The translations under genes and the position numbers were made by a program. Under the pieces are notes generated by a model. The model was given only the letters and a program-made list of their open reading frames with translations. It did no database searches and was not told the origin of the DNA. From Actinomycetota bacterium (GTDB lineage Bacteria; Actinomycetota; Actinomycetes; Nanopelagicales; Nanopelagicaceae), in NCBI GenBank assembly GCA_009699765.1, contig WLNN01000071.1, positions 1 through 6,839 of the forward strand: DNA of 6,839 nucleotides. Direction: 5' to 3'. Shown in pieces: positions 1 through 6,428 of the stretch (the stretch's first letter is position 1; each line of letters starts with the position of its first letter).

Positions 1-44
1 AAATACTGAGTAAGCACGCCCTTGAGTATGGGAAGATTAATCCC

Positions 45-1304
45 ATGTCAGAGGTAAATCTTCGCTATCAGACCGGCGCTCCACAACATCTCGAAGAGAG
101 ATTTGCTACTCGAGCCGCTGGAATGTTGCCCTCTGAAATTCGTTCACTCTTTGCTGTTGCATCACGTCCAGAGATTGTCTCTCTCGCTGGTGGAATGCCA
201 AATCTCTCTGCACTACCCATGGAGATGATGGCTGGAGTTGTTAATCAATTAATTCTTACAAACGGTTCTGAGGCGCTTCAATATGGAAGCGGACAGGGTC
301 ACCCAAAACTTCGTGAGCAAATCTGCGATGTAATGGCGCTTGAGGGAATCCGCGCCAACCCAGATGACATTGTTGTAACAACAGGATCACAACAAGCGCT
401 CGACCTTATTTCGCGTATCTTTATTGATCCAGGTGATGTTGTTCTTGTAGAAGCTCCGTCTTATGTTGGAGCACTTGGAACATTCCGCCAATATGAAGCA
501 TCTGTAGTCCATGTTGAGATGGATGCAGATGGTCTTGTTCCACAATCACTTCGTAATGCAATTACTAGTGTGCGTGCTGCTGGGCGCAAAATTAAGTTTC
601 TCTATTTGATTCCTAATTATCAGAATCCGACTGGTGTCTGCCTTCCGGCAGATCGCCGCACCGAAATTCTTGATATCTGCCGCGAAGCCGAGATCTTTGT
701 TGTTGAAGACAATCCTTACGGTTTGCTTGGTTTTGATAAACCATCACCTAATGCAATGCGCGCAGAAGATTCCGAGAACGTCATCTACTTGGGTTCATTT
801 TCAAAGACAATCGCATCCGGTCTTCGTATCGGCTGGGCTTTAGTTCCACAATCTCTTAAAGATAAGTTGGTTATTGCCTCTGAATCATCAATTTTATGTC
901 CTTCAAACTTTACTCAGCTAACAATCTCGAGCTATCTCGCTGATCAGCCATGGCGTGATCAGATTGCAAGCTTCTGTGAGTTATATAAGGTTCGCCGCGA
1001 TGCGATGCTTGAATCACTTGAAGAGTACTTCCCGGCAGAGGCGACTTGGACAAAGCCAGGTGGCGGTTTCTATGTTTGGGTTAATTTACCTGCAGAGATT
1101 GATACAAAAGCGTTGATGCCAAAGGCGATTGTTGCAAAGGTTGCCTACGTTCCAGGTAATGCGTTCTATGCAGATGGTCTTGGTTCTTGGTCTATGCGTC
1201 TTTCTTACTGCCACCCAACCCCAGAGCGCATCCGTGAAGGCGTTAAAGCACTTGGTGGAGTAATCAAACAAGAAATGTCACGCAGAGGTACAGCGCTTAA
1301 CTAA
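45..1304 (+). CDS. PLP-dependent aminotransferase, class I/II fold (2-aminoadipate / aromatic-type, MocR-like catalytic domain)
   Basis: A 419-residue cytosolic enzyme expected to move an amino group between an amino acid and a 2-oxo acid using pyridoxal phosphate. Visible fold-type I landmarks are TGSQQALD (113-120, phosphate-binding loop region), NPTG (194-197), the D222-N-P-Y225 motif whose Asp contacts the pyridine nitrogen, SFSK with the Schiff-base Lys254, R261 in GLRIGW (phosphate contact), and a C-terminal MRLSYC segment with R385 in the place of the substrate-carboxylate arginine. No helix-turn-helix precedes the domain, so this is a free-standing enzyme and not a MocR/GntR-type regulator. 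The closest family type is the LysN/2-aminoadipate transaminase group, but the true substrate cannot be read from sequence. The ATG has GGAAG at 31-35, nine bases upstream. The gene converges on parB and shares 4 bases with it. A role in segregation is not implied. Confidence 0.9.
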   Translation: MSEVNLRYQTGAPQHLEERFATRAAGMLPSEIRSLFAVASRPEIVSLAGGMPNLSALPMEMMAGVVNQLILTNGSEALQYGSGQGHPKLREQICDVMALEGIRANPDDIVVTTGSQQALDLISRIFIDPGDVVLVEAPSYVGALGTFRQYEASVVHVEMDADGLVPQSLRNAITSVRAAGRKIKFLYLIPNYQNPTGVCLPADRRTEILDICREAEIFVVEDNPYGLLGFDKPSPNAMRAEDSENVIYLGSFSKTIASGLRIGWALVPQSLKDKLVIASESSILCPSNFTQLTISSYLADQPWRDQIASFCELYKVRRDAMLESLEEYFPAEATWTKPGGGFYVWVNLPAEIDTKALMPKAIVAKVAYVPGNAFYADGLGSWSMRLSYCHPTPERIREGVKALGGVIKQEMSRRGTALN

Positions 1305-2167
1305 TTACCCTCAATTAAATCAACGAGGCGCTGTAAATCCTGTGTTCCAGCAAATTCAATAACAATCTTGCCTTTATCTTTACCCATATCAACACTTACT
1401 CGAGTATCTAAGTAATCACTTAAAAGTTCTGCTGCAGCAAGACCGGCACCTGATACACCTTTAGGTGTGGCTGTCTTTGATTTTTTTGTTGATGGTTTGT
1501 GAGTCGCAATAATCTCTTCGGTTGCACGAACGCTTAATCCTTCGCCAACAATTCGAGAAGCCAATTTCTCAATCTCTGCGCCGTCAGTTAATCCTAGAAG
1601 TGCGCGTGCGTGACCCGCAGATAAAACACCTGCGGCAACTTTCCGTTGAACAGATTCTGGAAGATTGAGAAGTCGAATCGTGTTGGAGATTTGCGGTCTC
1701 GATCTTCCTAGTTTTATCGCAAGTTCATCATGAGTGCATCCGAAATCGGTAAGTAGCTGTAAATAAGCAGCGCCTTCTTCAAGTGGATTGAGTTGGCTTC
1801 GATGAATATTTTCAATTAAAGCTTCACGGAGAAGTTCGTTATCTGGTGTCTGTCGAATAATGACTGGAATTGATTTTAATCCAGCGGCTTTTGCGGCGCG
1901 GAATCTGCGCTCACCCATTACTAATTCATATTTGTTTTCAGCGACTTTGCGAACAACTGGGGGCTGCAATATTCCAAATAACTTAACTGAAGAAATCAAC
2001 TCATTGAGAGCATCTTCGTCAAAGACTGTGCGTGGTTGGCGTGGGTTAGGTGAAATTTGATCTATCGGAATTTGATTCTGTGTTGCAACTTCAGTTCCTT
2101 CTACAGTTAATGAGGTTGGAATTAAAGAATCTAAATTAATGCCGAGCCCGCCGCGCTTTGAAGCCAT
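1301..2167 (-). CDS. parB: Chromosome-partitioning protein ParB
   Basis: ParB is a CTP-dependent DNA clamp that loads at parS sites near the origin, spreads, and recruits ParA and SMC. Counting residues from an upstream GTG at 2170 (289 aa), domains in order are the [13 protein letters not shown]-terminal box (7-18), the ParB/Srx CTPase domain with NPRQPR (42-47), GILQPPVV (66-73), GERRFRAA (86-93) and [13 protein letters not shown] (120-132), the parS-reading helix-turn-helix (about 147-171), GHARALL (186-192), a lysine-rich linker (224-237), and the C-terminal dimerisation domain (about 242-289). Two starts are possible. The GTG at 2170 forms GTGA with the parA stop; the next codon, ATG at 2167, forms TGATG. 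An AGAGG ribosome site lies 6 and 9 bases upstream, respectively. I prefer the ATG (288 aa) because the product then begins like family members. The gene is translationally coupled to parA. Confidence 0.96.
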   Translation of the reverse strand: MASKRGGLGINLDSLIPTSLTVEGTEVATQNQIPIDQISPNPRQPRTVFDEDALNELISSVKLFGILQPPVVRKVAENKYELVMGERRFRAAKAAGLKSIPVIIRQTPDNELLREALIENIHRSQLNPLEEGAAYLQLLTDFGCTHDELAIKLGRSRPQISNTIRLLNLPESVQRKVAAGVLSAGHARALLGLTDGAEIEKLASRIVGEGLSVRATEEIIATHKPSTKKSKTATPKGVSGAGLAAAELLSDYLDTRVSVDMGKDKGKIVIEFAGTQDLQRLVDLIEGN

Positions 2168-3105
2168 CACGCACTACCTCTTGAGTTCTCTCCTAGATAA
2201 TTAATGCTGACAACATTTGAATTAAAAGGTGCGTTAATTACATCTGGCTCTTTTGCTTTCCCGCGTTCTGCTATTTCGCGGGCAACCTGCATATAGGCAG
2301 TTGCACCTGGTGACAAAGGATCGTATGTCATTACAGTTTGATTATAGGAAGGTGCCTCAGATACGCGCACAGCGCGTGGAATTGGGACATCAATTAATTC
2401 ATTTGGGAAGTGTGCTCGCACATTTGCAGCTACATCATTTGATAATCTCGTACGAGAATCAAACATAGTTAAAATAATTGTAGAAAGATTTAGTGTTGGA
2501 TTGAGTCGCTTCTTAACAAGATTGTAAGTTTCAAGTAGCTGAGATAGACCCTCAAGTGCGTAGTACTCAGTCTGAATTGGGATCATTAACTCGCGTGATG
2601 CCGCGAAAGCATTGATAGTTAGCAAACCAAGTGATGGTGGGCAATCAATAAAGATGTAGTCATAATTAACACTGATCTCATCGATCGCTTCTTTTAATTG
2701 CAATTCGCGTGCAACCATTGAAACTAAGTTAATTTCTGCGTTAGCAAGAGAAGTATTTGATGGAATGCAATCAAGTTCTGGAAATCCCGCGACCTTTTGA
2801 ATTACTGATGCAACAGGAGATGTACCCATTAAAACTTCATAAATGCCGGCGGTAGTACGGTGTTCTACACCTAGGGCGGTCGAGGCGTTTCCTTGTGGGT
2901 CTAGATCGATAACCAATACTCGAAGGCCACCCATAGCTAGGGCTGCTGCAATATTGACAGTCGATGTTGTCTTTCCAACCCCGCCTTTCTGGTTGGCGAC
3001 GGTGAAGATACGGGTGGATGCGGGCTTGGCCATCGCCTCCTTAAGGCGACGGACTCCTATTACCTTTCCGTTTGTTTCACGTGAATCGTCCACAGGGGTA
3101 TTCAA
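2167..3105 (-). CDS. parA: Chromosome-partitioning ATPase ParA (Soj-like)
   Basis: ParA is a Walker-type ATPase that binds nucleoid DNA as an ATP-bound dimer and pulls ParB-parS complexes. In the 312-residue product I see the deviant Walker A KGGVGKTT (40-47, signature Lys40 plus Lys45), the A' motif DLDPQGN (67-73), Walker B IDCPPS (153-158) and the RVSEAPSYN block (247-255). A polar tail of about 30 residues follows. The start is TTG, supported by GGAG nine bases upstream. Alternatives are GTG (codon 5, no ribosome site) and ATG (codon 25, position 3033), which has a strong AAGGAGG but only 2 bases from the start. The roughly 30-residue N-terminal extension before [11 protein letters not shown] resembles that of actinobacterial ParA proteins, so I keep the TTG. 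A parS-like palindrome lies inside codons 6-11. The gap to rsmG is 42 bases and the gene overlaps parB, so rsmG-parA-parB is probably one transcript. Confidence 0.95.
   Translation of the reverse strand: MNTPVDDSRETNGKVIGVRRLKEAMAKPASTRIFTVANQKGGVGKTTSTVNIAAALAMGGLRVLVIDLDPQGNASTALGVEHRTTAGIYEVLMGTSPVASVIQKVAGFPELDCIPSNTSLANAEINLVSMVARELQLKEAIDEISVNYDYIFIDCPPSLGLLTINAFAASRELMIPIQTEYYALEGLSQLLETYNLVKKRLNPTLNLSTIILTMFDSRTRLSNDVAANVRAHFPNELIDVPIPRAVRVSEAPSYNQTVMTYDPLSPGATAYMQVAREIAERGKAKEPDVINAPFNSNVVSINYLGENSRGSA
3073..3088. promoter_or_regulatory. parS: parS-like site in the 5' end of parA
   Basis: The 16-mer TGTTTCACGTGAATCG matches 14 of 16 positions of the general bacterial parS consensus (TGTTTCACGTGAAACA), including the central CACGTG and the whole left arm. 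It lies in parA codons 6-11 (if the TTG start is used) and beside the cognate parAB genes and oriC, where parS sites are usually found. ParB would nucleate here. Confidence 0.82.
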
Positions 3106-3147
3106 CCACTAAAACTCCACCCTGAAAGCGTGGTATCTACTCAGTTC

Positions 3148-3744
3148 TTACTGGATAGGGACTTTGGGGAGCTTCTTCAGCTCAACAATGCGGCCGAGGC
3201 CGATTCCTTCAAGGGTAATTTCATGCAAAATCGAGCCTGGCACAACTTCCATCTCTTTCGCTGCCGACTCCCCCTTCATCGCTAAAAGAGATCCATTCAT
3301 TTTGAGCATATGCCAGCTCATCTTCTTTAGCTTATCCAGGGCTGCAACTGCTCGAGCAGTCACGTAATCAGCGCTCTTCTTAACATCTTGAGCACGCCCA
3401 CGAATCACTTGAATCTCTGTCCCCGCAGTCGCCTCTTTAAGGAATTCGACCCGTCGTTCAAGGGGCTCAATAAGGGTAACTTTTAGATCCGGCCGAGCCA
3501 AGGCGATAACAATTCCCGGTAAGCCTGCCCCTGAGCCAATATCAAAGAGTGAGGCCCCTTGAGGTAGGAGTTGGCAGAGGAAGAGGGAGTTCAGGATATG
3601 TCGATCCCAGATGCGCTCGCCTTCGCGAGGACCAATAAGCCCACGTTCAATACCGGCCCCTTTTAGAAAGTCGGCATATTCACGGATAGCCTCCTCCTTC
3701 TCTGGGAAGTGGCGGGCGATTAGCTCATCGAGCGTTGGTTCCAC
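3148..3744 (-). CDS. rsmG: 16S rRNA (guanine-527-N7)-methyltransferase RsmG (GidB)
   Basis: RsmG transfers a methyl group from S-adenosylmethionine to N7 of G527 (E. coli numbering) in 16S rRNA. Loss of the enzyme gives low-level streptomycin resistance in other bacteria. The 198-residue product has the family's WDRHILNS block (46-53), the SAM-binding glycine loop DIGSGAGLPGI (68-78), an acidic end of strand 2 (LIEPLERR, 91-98), the TARAVA motif (129-134) and a KGE segment (157-159). This is near the usual length and complete. The start is GTG. AAGGA at 3754-3758 (complement) is nine bases upstream, and no ATG follows before the conserved region. The start codon is embedded in a parS-like palindrome. 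The gene lies 33 bases downstream of khpB and 42 bases upstream of parA, so probably co-transcribed with both. Confidence 0.96.
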   Translation of the reverse strand: MEPTLDELIARHFPEKEEAIREYADFLKGAGIERGLIGPREGERIWDRHILNSLFLCQLLPQGASLFDIGSGAGLPGIVIALARPDLKVTLIEPLERRVEFLKEATAGTEIQVIRGRAQDVKKSADYVTARAVAALDKLKKMSWHMLKMNGSLLAMKGESAAKEMEVVPGSILHEITLEGIGLGRIVELKKLPKVPIQ

Positions 3745-3752
3745 GTGAAACA
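3737..3752. promoter_or_regulatory. parS: parS-like site overlapping the rsmG start codon
   Basis: GGTTCCACGTGAAACA matches 14 of 16 positions of consensus parS, with an intact CACGTG core and a perfect right arm; the two mismatches are in the left arm. The rsmG GTG start lies inside the core, so ParB bound here would sit on the translation start and between the ribosome site and the coding region. It is 664 bases from the parA copy. Confidence 0.78.
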
Positions 3753-3777
3753 GTCCTTAAACCGGAGTGGGTAGGGC

Positions 3778-4347
3778 TTAAGAAGGGAAGATTACGACGA
3801 AACGGCGTGGATCTTCGCCCTCAGACTCTGAGGTGAGGCCCATATCTTGAATTGTGTCGTGGATAATCTTGCGCTCAAAGGCGTTCATTGGGTCGAGCTT
3901 AATCTCTTTACCTGATGATTTTGCCTCGTCGCCGAGCTTCTTCGCAAGAGCAGTTAGCTCCTTGCGGCGGTTAGCGCGGAAGTTTTCGATATCGAGCATG
4001 AGGCGGCTGCGGTCACCCGATGAAGTCTGGACCGCTAGACGAGTGAGCTCCTGTAGGGCGTCAAGAACTTCGCCGTTGCTGCCAACGAGGTGGGCTAGTT
4101 TTCCGCCGACAATAGCAAGTGATGCTCGACCATTTTCTACATCGATATCGATATCTCCATCGAGATCAGCGATATCTAGCAAGGCCTCAAGGTAATCAGC
4201 TGCAATATCGCCCTCTTCTTCGAGCTTGGCTACTGATTTTGGTGCCTTCTTACGCTCATCAGAGACTGAATTTACTGATTCCGCTGCTGCTGACTCGTCT
4301 ACTACCTCAATTGATGTCTCTGTTGTTGCTTCTACTGACTCTGACAT
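3778..4347 (-). CDS. khpB: RNA-binding protein KhpB (Jag/EloR; KH-II and R3H domains)
   Basis: KhpB is a cytoplasmic RNA-binding protein that in Gram-positive bacteria pairs with KhpA and affects cell elongation and division. Numbering from an upstream ATG at 4359 (193 aa): an acidic, Ser/Glu-rich low-complexity N-terminus (1-45), a Jag-specific KH-II domain (about 50-125) with the loop GSNG (93-96) followed by EVLDALQELTRLAVQ, and a C-terminal R3H domain with R163-x3-H167 and the closing block DPRRFVVIFPS. The best start is the ATG at 4347 (189 aa). It has GGAG six bases upstream (4354-4357, complement), whereas the ATG at 4359 has no ribosome site and lies about 5 bases from the predicted transcript start. 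The GxxG loop lacks the basic residues seen in many KH domains, as I recall for actinobacterial Jag proteins. Its own promoter is probable at 4371-4400. Confidence 0.93.
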   Translation of the reverse strand: MSESVEATTETSIEVVDESAAAESVNSVSDERKKAPKSVAKLEEEGDIAADYLEALLDIADLDGDIDIDVENGRASLAIVGGKLAHLVGSNGEVLDALQELTRLAVQTSSGDRSRLMLDIENFRANRRKELTALAKKLGDEAKSSGKEIKLDPMNAFERKIIHDTIQDMGLTSESEGEDPRRFVVIFPS

Positions 4348-4370
4348 TCTTTTCTCCATTTGTTGGGTGA

Positions 4371-4400
4371 ATTATATGTTTTTGTACTTATTAGTATGAA
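4371..4400 (-). promoter_or_regulatory. Probable sigma-70-type promoter for khpB-rsmG-parA-parB
   Basis: On the minus strand there is a perfect -10 box TATAAT (4371-4376) and a 4/6 -35 box TTCATA (4395-4400), separated by 18 bases. They fill most of the 50- to 62-base gap between yidC and khpB. Transcription would begin near 4363-4365, leaving a leader of about 16-18 bases before the ATG at 4347, long enough for its GGAG. The promoter would uncouple the downstream genes from the rpmH-yidC unit. Confidence 0.6.
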
Positions 4401-4409
4401 ATATCCCTT

Positions 4410-5318
4410 TTACTTCTTCTTCTTTTTCGCTTTTTTAGGCTGTTGGCGTTGGCCCTCGACCTTTGGGGCATCACCCTCAAGCGTGCTGCCTTCGGGTAGT
4501 TCGCCTCCATTTAGCTTCGCCTTCTGAGCGCGCTTATGTTGGAGCGCCTCATAGGCGGGAGATCCCGGGGTTGGGTTTCTCTTAATTACATAGAACTGTT
4601 GTCCCCATGTCCACAAGTTTGTTGTTGACCAATAAATCAATACACCGACCGGGAAATTAACACCAGAGATTGCAAAAATTACTGGGAATAAATACAACAT
4701 GATTTTTTGCTGCTGCAACATCATATTGTTGCTTGAATCCATTTTTGGCATACCTTTTGTCATCAACTGCTTCTGAGTTGTAAATGTTGTTGCTGACATA
4801 AAAGCAATTAAGAAGACTGTAACAATTTTTACTGTGAGGCTATCTGAACCAAGGAACGTTTCAGAGATTTTTGCACCAAAGAAAGTCGCATTCTTCGCGC
4901 TCTCTAAGTAATCGCCCTTCATTAAACCGTGTGACTTATCGTGAGCAATTCCATTGAGCACTGTAAAGAGGGCAAACATAATTGGTGCTTGCGCAAGAAT
5001 TGGGAAGCACGATGCAAGAGGGTTGGTCTTATGCTCTTTGTAGAGCTTCATCATCTCTTCAGATTGCTTCTGGCGGTCATCTTTATATTTCTTTTGAATA
5101 TCTTTTAAGTGTGGTTGAAGCGCGGTCATCGCACGCTGGCTTTTAATTTGCTTCACAAATAAAGGTATGAGGATTGTTCGTATGAGTATCACGAGACCCA
5201 TGATTGAAAGCGACCAGGTCACACCTGAATCAAAACCAAAGATCGGTGAGAGCACTTTGTGAAATGCAATCATGATTCCAGAGACGATTGTGTAGAGCGG
5301 ATTTAAGATAAATCCCAT
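4410..5318 (-). CDS. yidC: Membrane protein insertase YidC (Oxa1 family)
   Basis: YidC inserts and helps fold inner-membrane proteins, alone or with SecYEG. The 302-residue product is the short Gram-positive form, without the large periplasmic domain of E. coli YidC. Segments seen are a hydrophobic N-terminal stretch (about 8-30), a first core transmembrane helix (about 33-55) carrying Arg47 in IRTILIP, which matches the conserved hydrophilic-groove arginine, a charged cytoplasmic hairpin (56-98), NPLASCFPILAQAPIMFALF entering the next helix (99-122), a helix at about 162-178, helices at about 207-240 with NFPVGVLIYW, and a basic tail ending in KKAKKKKK that probably contacts the ribosome. 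The start overlaps the yidD stop as TAATG, and GGAAGGGG lies seven bases upstream. Complete and of expected length for Actinobacteria. Confidence 0.96.
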   Translation of the reverse strand: MGFILNPLYTIVSGIMIAFHKVLSPIFGFDSGVTWSLSIMGLVILIRTILIPLFVKQIKSQRAMTALQPHLKDIQKKYKDDRQKQSEEMMKLYKEHKTNPLASCFPILAQAPIMFALFTVLNGIAHDKSHGLMKGDYLESAKNATFFGAKISETFLGSDSLTVKIVTVFLIAFMSATTFTTQKQLMTKGMPKMDSSNNMMLQQQKIMLYLFPVIFAISGVNFPVGVLIYWSTTNLWTWGQQFYVIKRNPTPGSPAYEALQHKRAQKAKLNGGELPEGSTLEGDAPKVEGQRQQPKKAKKKKK

Positions 5319-5599
5319 TACAGGACCCCTTCCATAACGTTGCTTGAAACCATTGTCCTGCTTTGTTTTTCGCGAGCTTCCGCGCTATCTAGTTCGTAAT
5401 CCACGTAATCAACTCCACCGTTAGACCAAGGGTTACAGCGCATGACGCGCCAGGTTGCCATAAACAAACCTTTGATCCTATACCGAGTGATTGCTGTCGC
5501 TGCATAGTTAGAACATGATGGGTAGTACTTACAGCGCGGTTCGCGTGATAATGAATAAAACTGGTAAGCCTTTATAAGAGCATTGGCAATTTTTTTCAT
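5318..5599 (-). CDS. yidD: Membrane protein insertion efficiency factor YidD
   Basis: A small 93-residue membrane-associated protein thought to assist YidC-dependent insertion. The family signature is clear: an amphipathic, basic N-terminus (MKKIANALIKAYQFYSL), PRCKYYPSCSNYA (21-33, with Cys23 and Cys29) and RCNPWSNGGVDYV (54-66, Cys55). The tail after residue 70 is variable and polar. The start overlaps the end of rnpA by four bases (ATGA) and the stop overlaps yidC by one base, so translation is probably coupled through rnpA-yidD-yidC. The sequence AAGG directly abuts the ATG, too close for a normal ribosome site, which fits re-initiation. Confidence 0.95.
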   Translation of the reverse strand: MKKIANALIKAYQFYSLSREPRCKYYPSCSNYAATAITRYRIKGLFMATWRVMRCNPWSNGGVDYVDYELDSAEAREKQSRTMVSSNVMEGVL

Positions 5600-5955
5600 C
5601 CTTGCTCTGCCATTCTCTTGAGCGCCTTCGTGACGAGTTTTGTCGAAATCTCTTTAATCTCGGCGGTGACATCCAACTTGTTATCTGGCTTTAACCCGCG
5701 AATAACAATTAGGGATCCGGTAGGAAAATTGGCTAACTCTGGTGCAAGTGTGTGCCTGATTTGTCTAGAGACGCGATGGCGACGAACTGATCCACCGACG
5801 CTCTTTCCGATAATTAAGCCAGCGCGTGGGGATTCTTTTGAAGCAGACTGAATGTAAAGATATCCAACGAAATTTTGTGAGGTAACACGGATGCCGCTCT
5901 TAGTTGTGCGAGCGAAATCTTGTGCTGAAGTTAAACGTGCGGATGCTGGCAGCAC
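5596..5955 (-). CDS. rnpA: Ribonuclease P protein component RnpA
   Basis: This is the protein subunit of RNase P, which helps the catalytic RNA bind precursor tRNA and remove its 5' leader. The 119-residue, basic product opens with LPASARLTSAQDFARTTKSG, the usual RnpA start region, and contains the signature GKSVGGSVRRHRVSRQIRH (50-68). That has RHR where E. coli-type proteins have RNR, a variant common in Actinobacteria. The start is GTG. An in-frame TAA at 5968-5970 (complement), four codons upstream, rules out a longer product. The ribosome site is weak (AGAAG about 6 bases upstream). It lies 50 bases below rpmH, the classic rpmH-rnpA pair, and overlaps yidD by four bases. Confidence 0.96.
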   Translation of the reverse strand: MLPASARLTSAQDFARTTKSGIRVTSQNFVGYLYIQSASKESPRAGLIIGKSVGGSVRRHRVSRQIRHTLAPELANFPTGSLIVIRGLKPDNKLDVTAEIKEISTKLVTKALKRMAEQG

Positions 5956-6005
5956 GACTGGCTTCTTTTAGGAGCTCTACCTAGTAAGTGAATCTGTAAA
6001 GGTGC

Positions 6006-6143
6006 TTACGCTGAAACGCGTGAGCGGCCCTTTGCGCGGCGAGCTGAAAGAATTGCGCGTCCTGCGCGTGTAGCCATGCGAGCACGGAAACCGTGCTTCT
6101 TCGCGCGGCGGCGTGTGTTTGGCTGGAAGGTGCGCTTTGTCAT
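6006..6143 (-). CDS. rpmH: 50S ribosomal protein L34
   Basis: A 45-residue, strongly basic ribosomal protein of the large subunit. The translation starts [19 protein letters not shown], continues with [20 protein letters not shown], and ends RSRVSA, a full match to the L34 family across its length. GGAG (6149-6152, complement) lies five bases before the ATG. The gene is the first of the minus-strand cluster and diverges from dnaA across oriC. It is locally richer in G+C than its neighbours, as expected from its many Arg and Ala codons. Confidence 0.97.
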   Translation of the reverse strand: MTKRTFQPNTRRRAKKHGFRARMATRAGRAILSARRAKGRSRVSA

Positions 6144-6232
6144 GAGAACTCCAAATTTAATAGTTTGCCGAAAGAGTGAACTTTCTGGCTAATTGTCGAT
6201 CAGGTCAGAAATACAGGGGAAGCGAGGGTGCA

Positions 6233-6262
6233 ACGGTACGGGTGTGGATAGCGTGCGGTCAA
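6233..6262 (-). promoter_or_regulatory. Possible rpmH promoter
   Basis: On the minus strand TTGACC (6257-6262, 5/6 to TTGACA) is followed after 18 bases by TACCGT (6233-6238), which fits the loose actinobacterial -10 pattern TAnnnT. The spacer contains the DnaA box at 6243-6251, so DnaA could influence this promoter. The leader to rpmH would be about 80 bases. The -10 is poor against TATAAT, so this is tentative. Confidence 0.35.
6243..6251 (-). promoter_or_regulatory. DnaA box 1
   Basis: TGTGGATAG on the + strand, read CTATCCACA on the minus strand; one mismatch to TTATCCACA. Confidence 0.75.
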
Positions 6263-6294
6263 ACTCGCTATTGAGGCCATGGGGTGGTAGGAGG

Positions 6295-6303
6295 TGTGGA
6301 TAA
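6295..6303 (-). promoter_or_regulatory. DnaA box 2 (perfect)
   Basis: TGTGGATAA on the + strand is an exact reverse complement of TTATCCACA. It is directly followed by the AT-rich stretch beginning CTACTT. Confidence 0.88.
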
Positions 6304-6336
6304 CTACTTGCTAAATAGTGAAAAAAGGTCTACTTT
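6304..6336. other. Candidate DNA unwinding element
   Basis: This AT-rich stretch adjoins the perfect box at 6295-6303 and includes a run of six A (6321-6326). CTACTT occurs at 6304-6309 and again at 6330-6335. Read 3' to 5' on the other strand, CTACTT gives GAT-GAA, which fits the DnaA-trio pattern described in Bacillus. The assignment is inferred from composition and position only. Confidence 0.35.
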
Positions 6337-6341
6337 GCGGG

Positions 6342-6350
6342 TTCTCCACA
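6342..6350 (+). promoter_or_regulatory. DnaA box 3
   Basis: TTCTCCACA, one mismatch to TTATCCACA. It is the only box of the five in this orientation. Confidence 0.65.
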
Positions 6351-6407
6351 GGAATCCGTCATTTATGGTCCTTTAAGAAGGCTAAACCCCTACTTTAGAC
6401 CACACCC

Positions 6408-6416
6408 TGTGGATAA
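6408..6416 (-). promoter_or_regulatory. DnaA box 4 (perfect)
   Basis: TGTGGATAA, an exact reverse complement of TTATCCACA. It begins 36 bases before the dnaA ATG, and with box 5 it is well placed for autoregulation of dnaA. Confidence 0.88.
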
Positions 6417-6419
6417 CTT

Positions 6420-6428
6420 TGTGGATAG
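6420..6428 (-). promoter_or_regulatory. DnaA box 5
   Basis: TGTGGATAG, one mismatch to the consensus. It is in tandem with box 4, 12 bases centre to centre (3-base gap), close to one helical turn, so cooperative binding is plausible. Confidence 0.78.

Noticed and set aside
1..44. End of an upstream gene or a promoter before the aminotransferase
   Set aside because: Forty-four bases show stop codons in some frames and a GGAAG ribosome site but no recognisable protein end and no convincing -10/-35 pair.
4139..4160. Short ATCGATATCGATATC repeat on the + strand
   Set aside because: It encodes the acidic DIDIDV stretch of KhpB on the other strand; a codon-level repeat with no sign of a separate function.
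3854..4195. 113-codon open frame on the + strand, antisense to khpB
   Set aside because: The translation is Ser/Arg-rich with no family features, and the opposite strand encodes clear KH and R3H domains. It is a shadow frame.
4607..4615. ATGTCCACA as a DnaA box inside yidC
   Set aside because: Only 7 of 9 positions match, it is isolated, and it is explained by the Leu-Trp-Thr-Trp codons of a conserved segment.
5770..5800. RnpA signature with RHR in place of RNR as a damaged motif
   Set aside because: His at this position is common in actinobacterial RnpA, and the rest of the motif is intact.
5969..5983. TAGG/CCTA inverted repeat in the rpmH-rnpA gap as a terminator
   Set aside because: The stem is only 4 bp and no T-run follows on the minus strand. 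rpmH and rnpA are normally co-transcribed.
6396..6404. TAGACCACA as a sixth DnaA box
   Set aside because: Only 6 of 9 positions match TTATCCACA; too weak to list.
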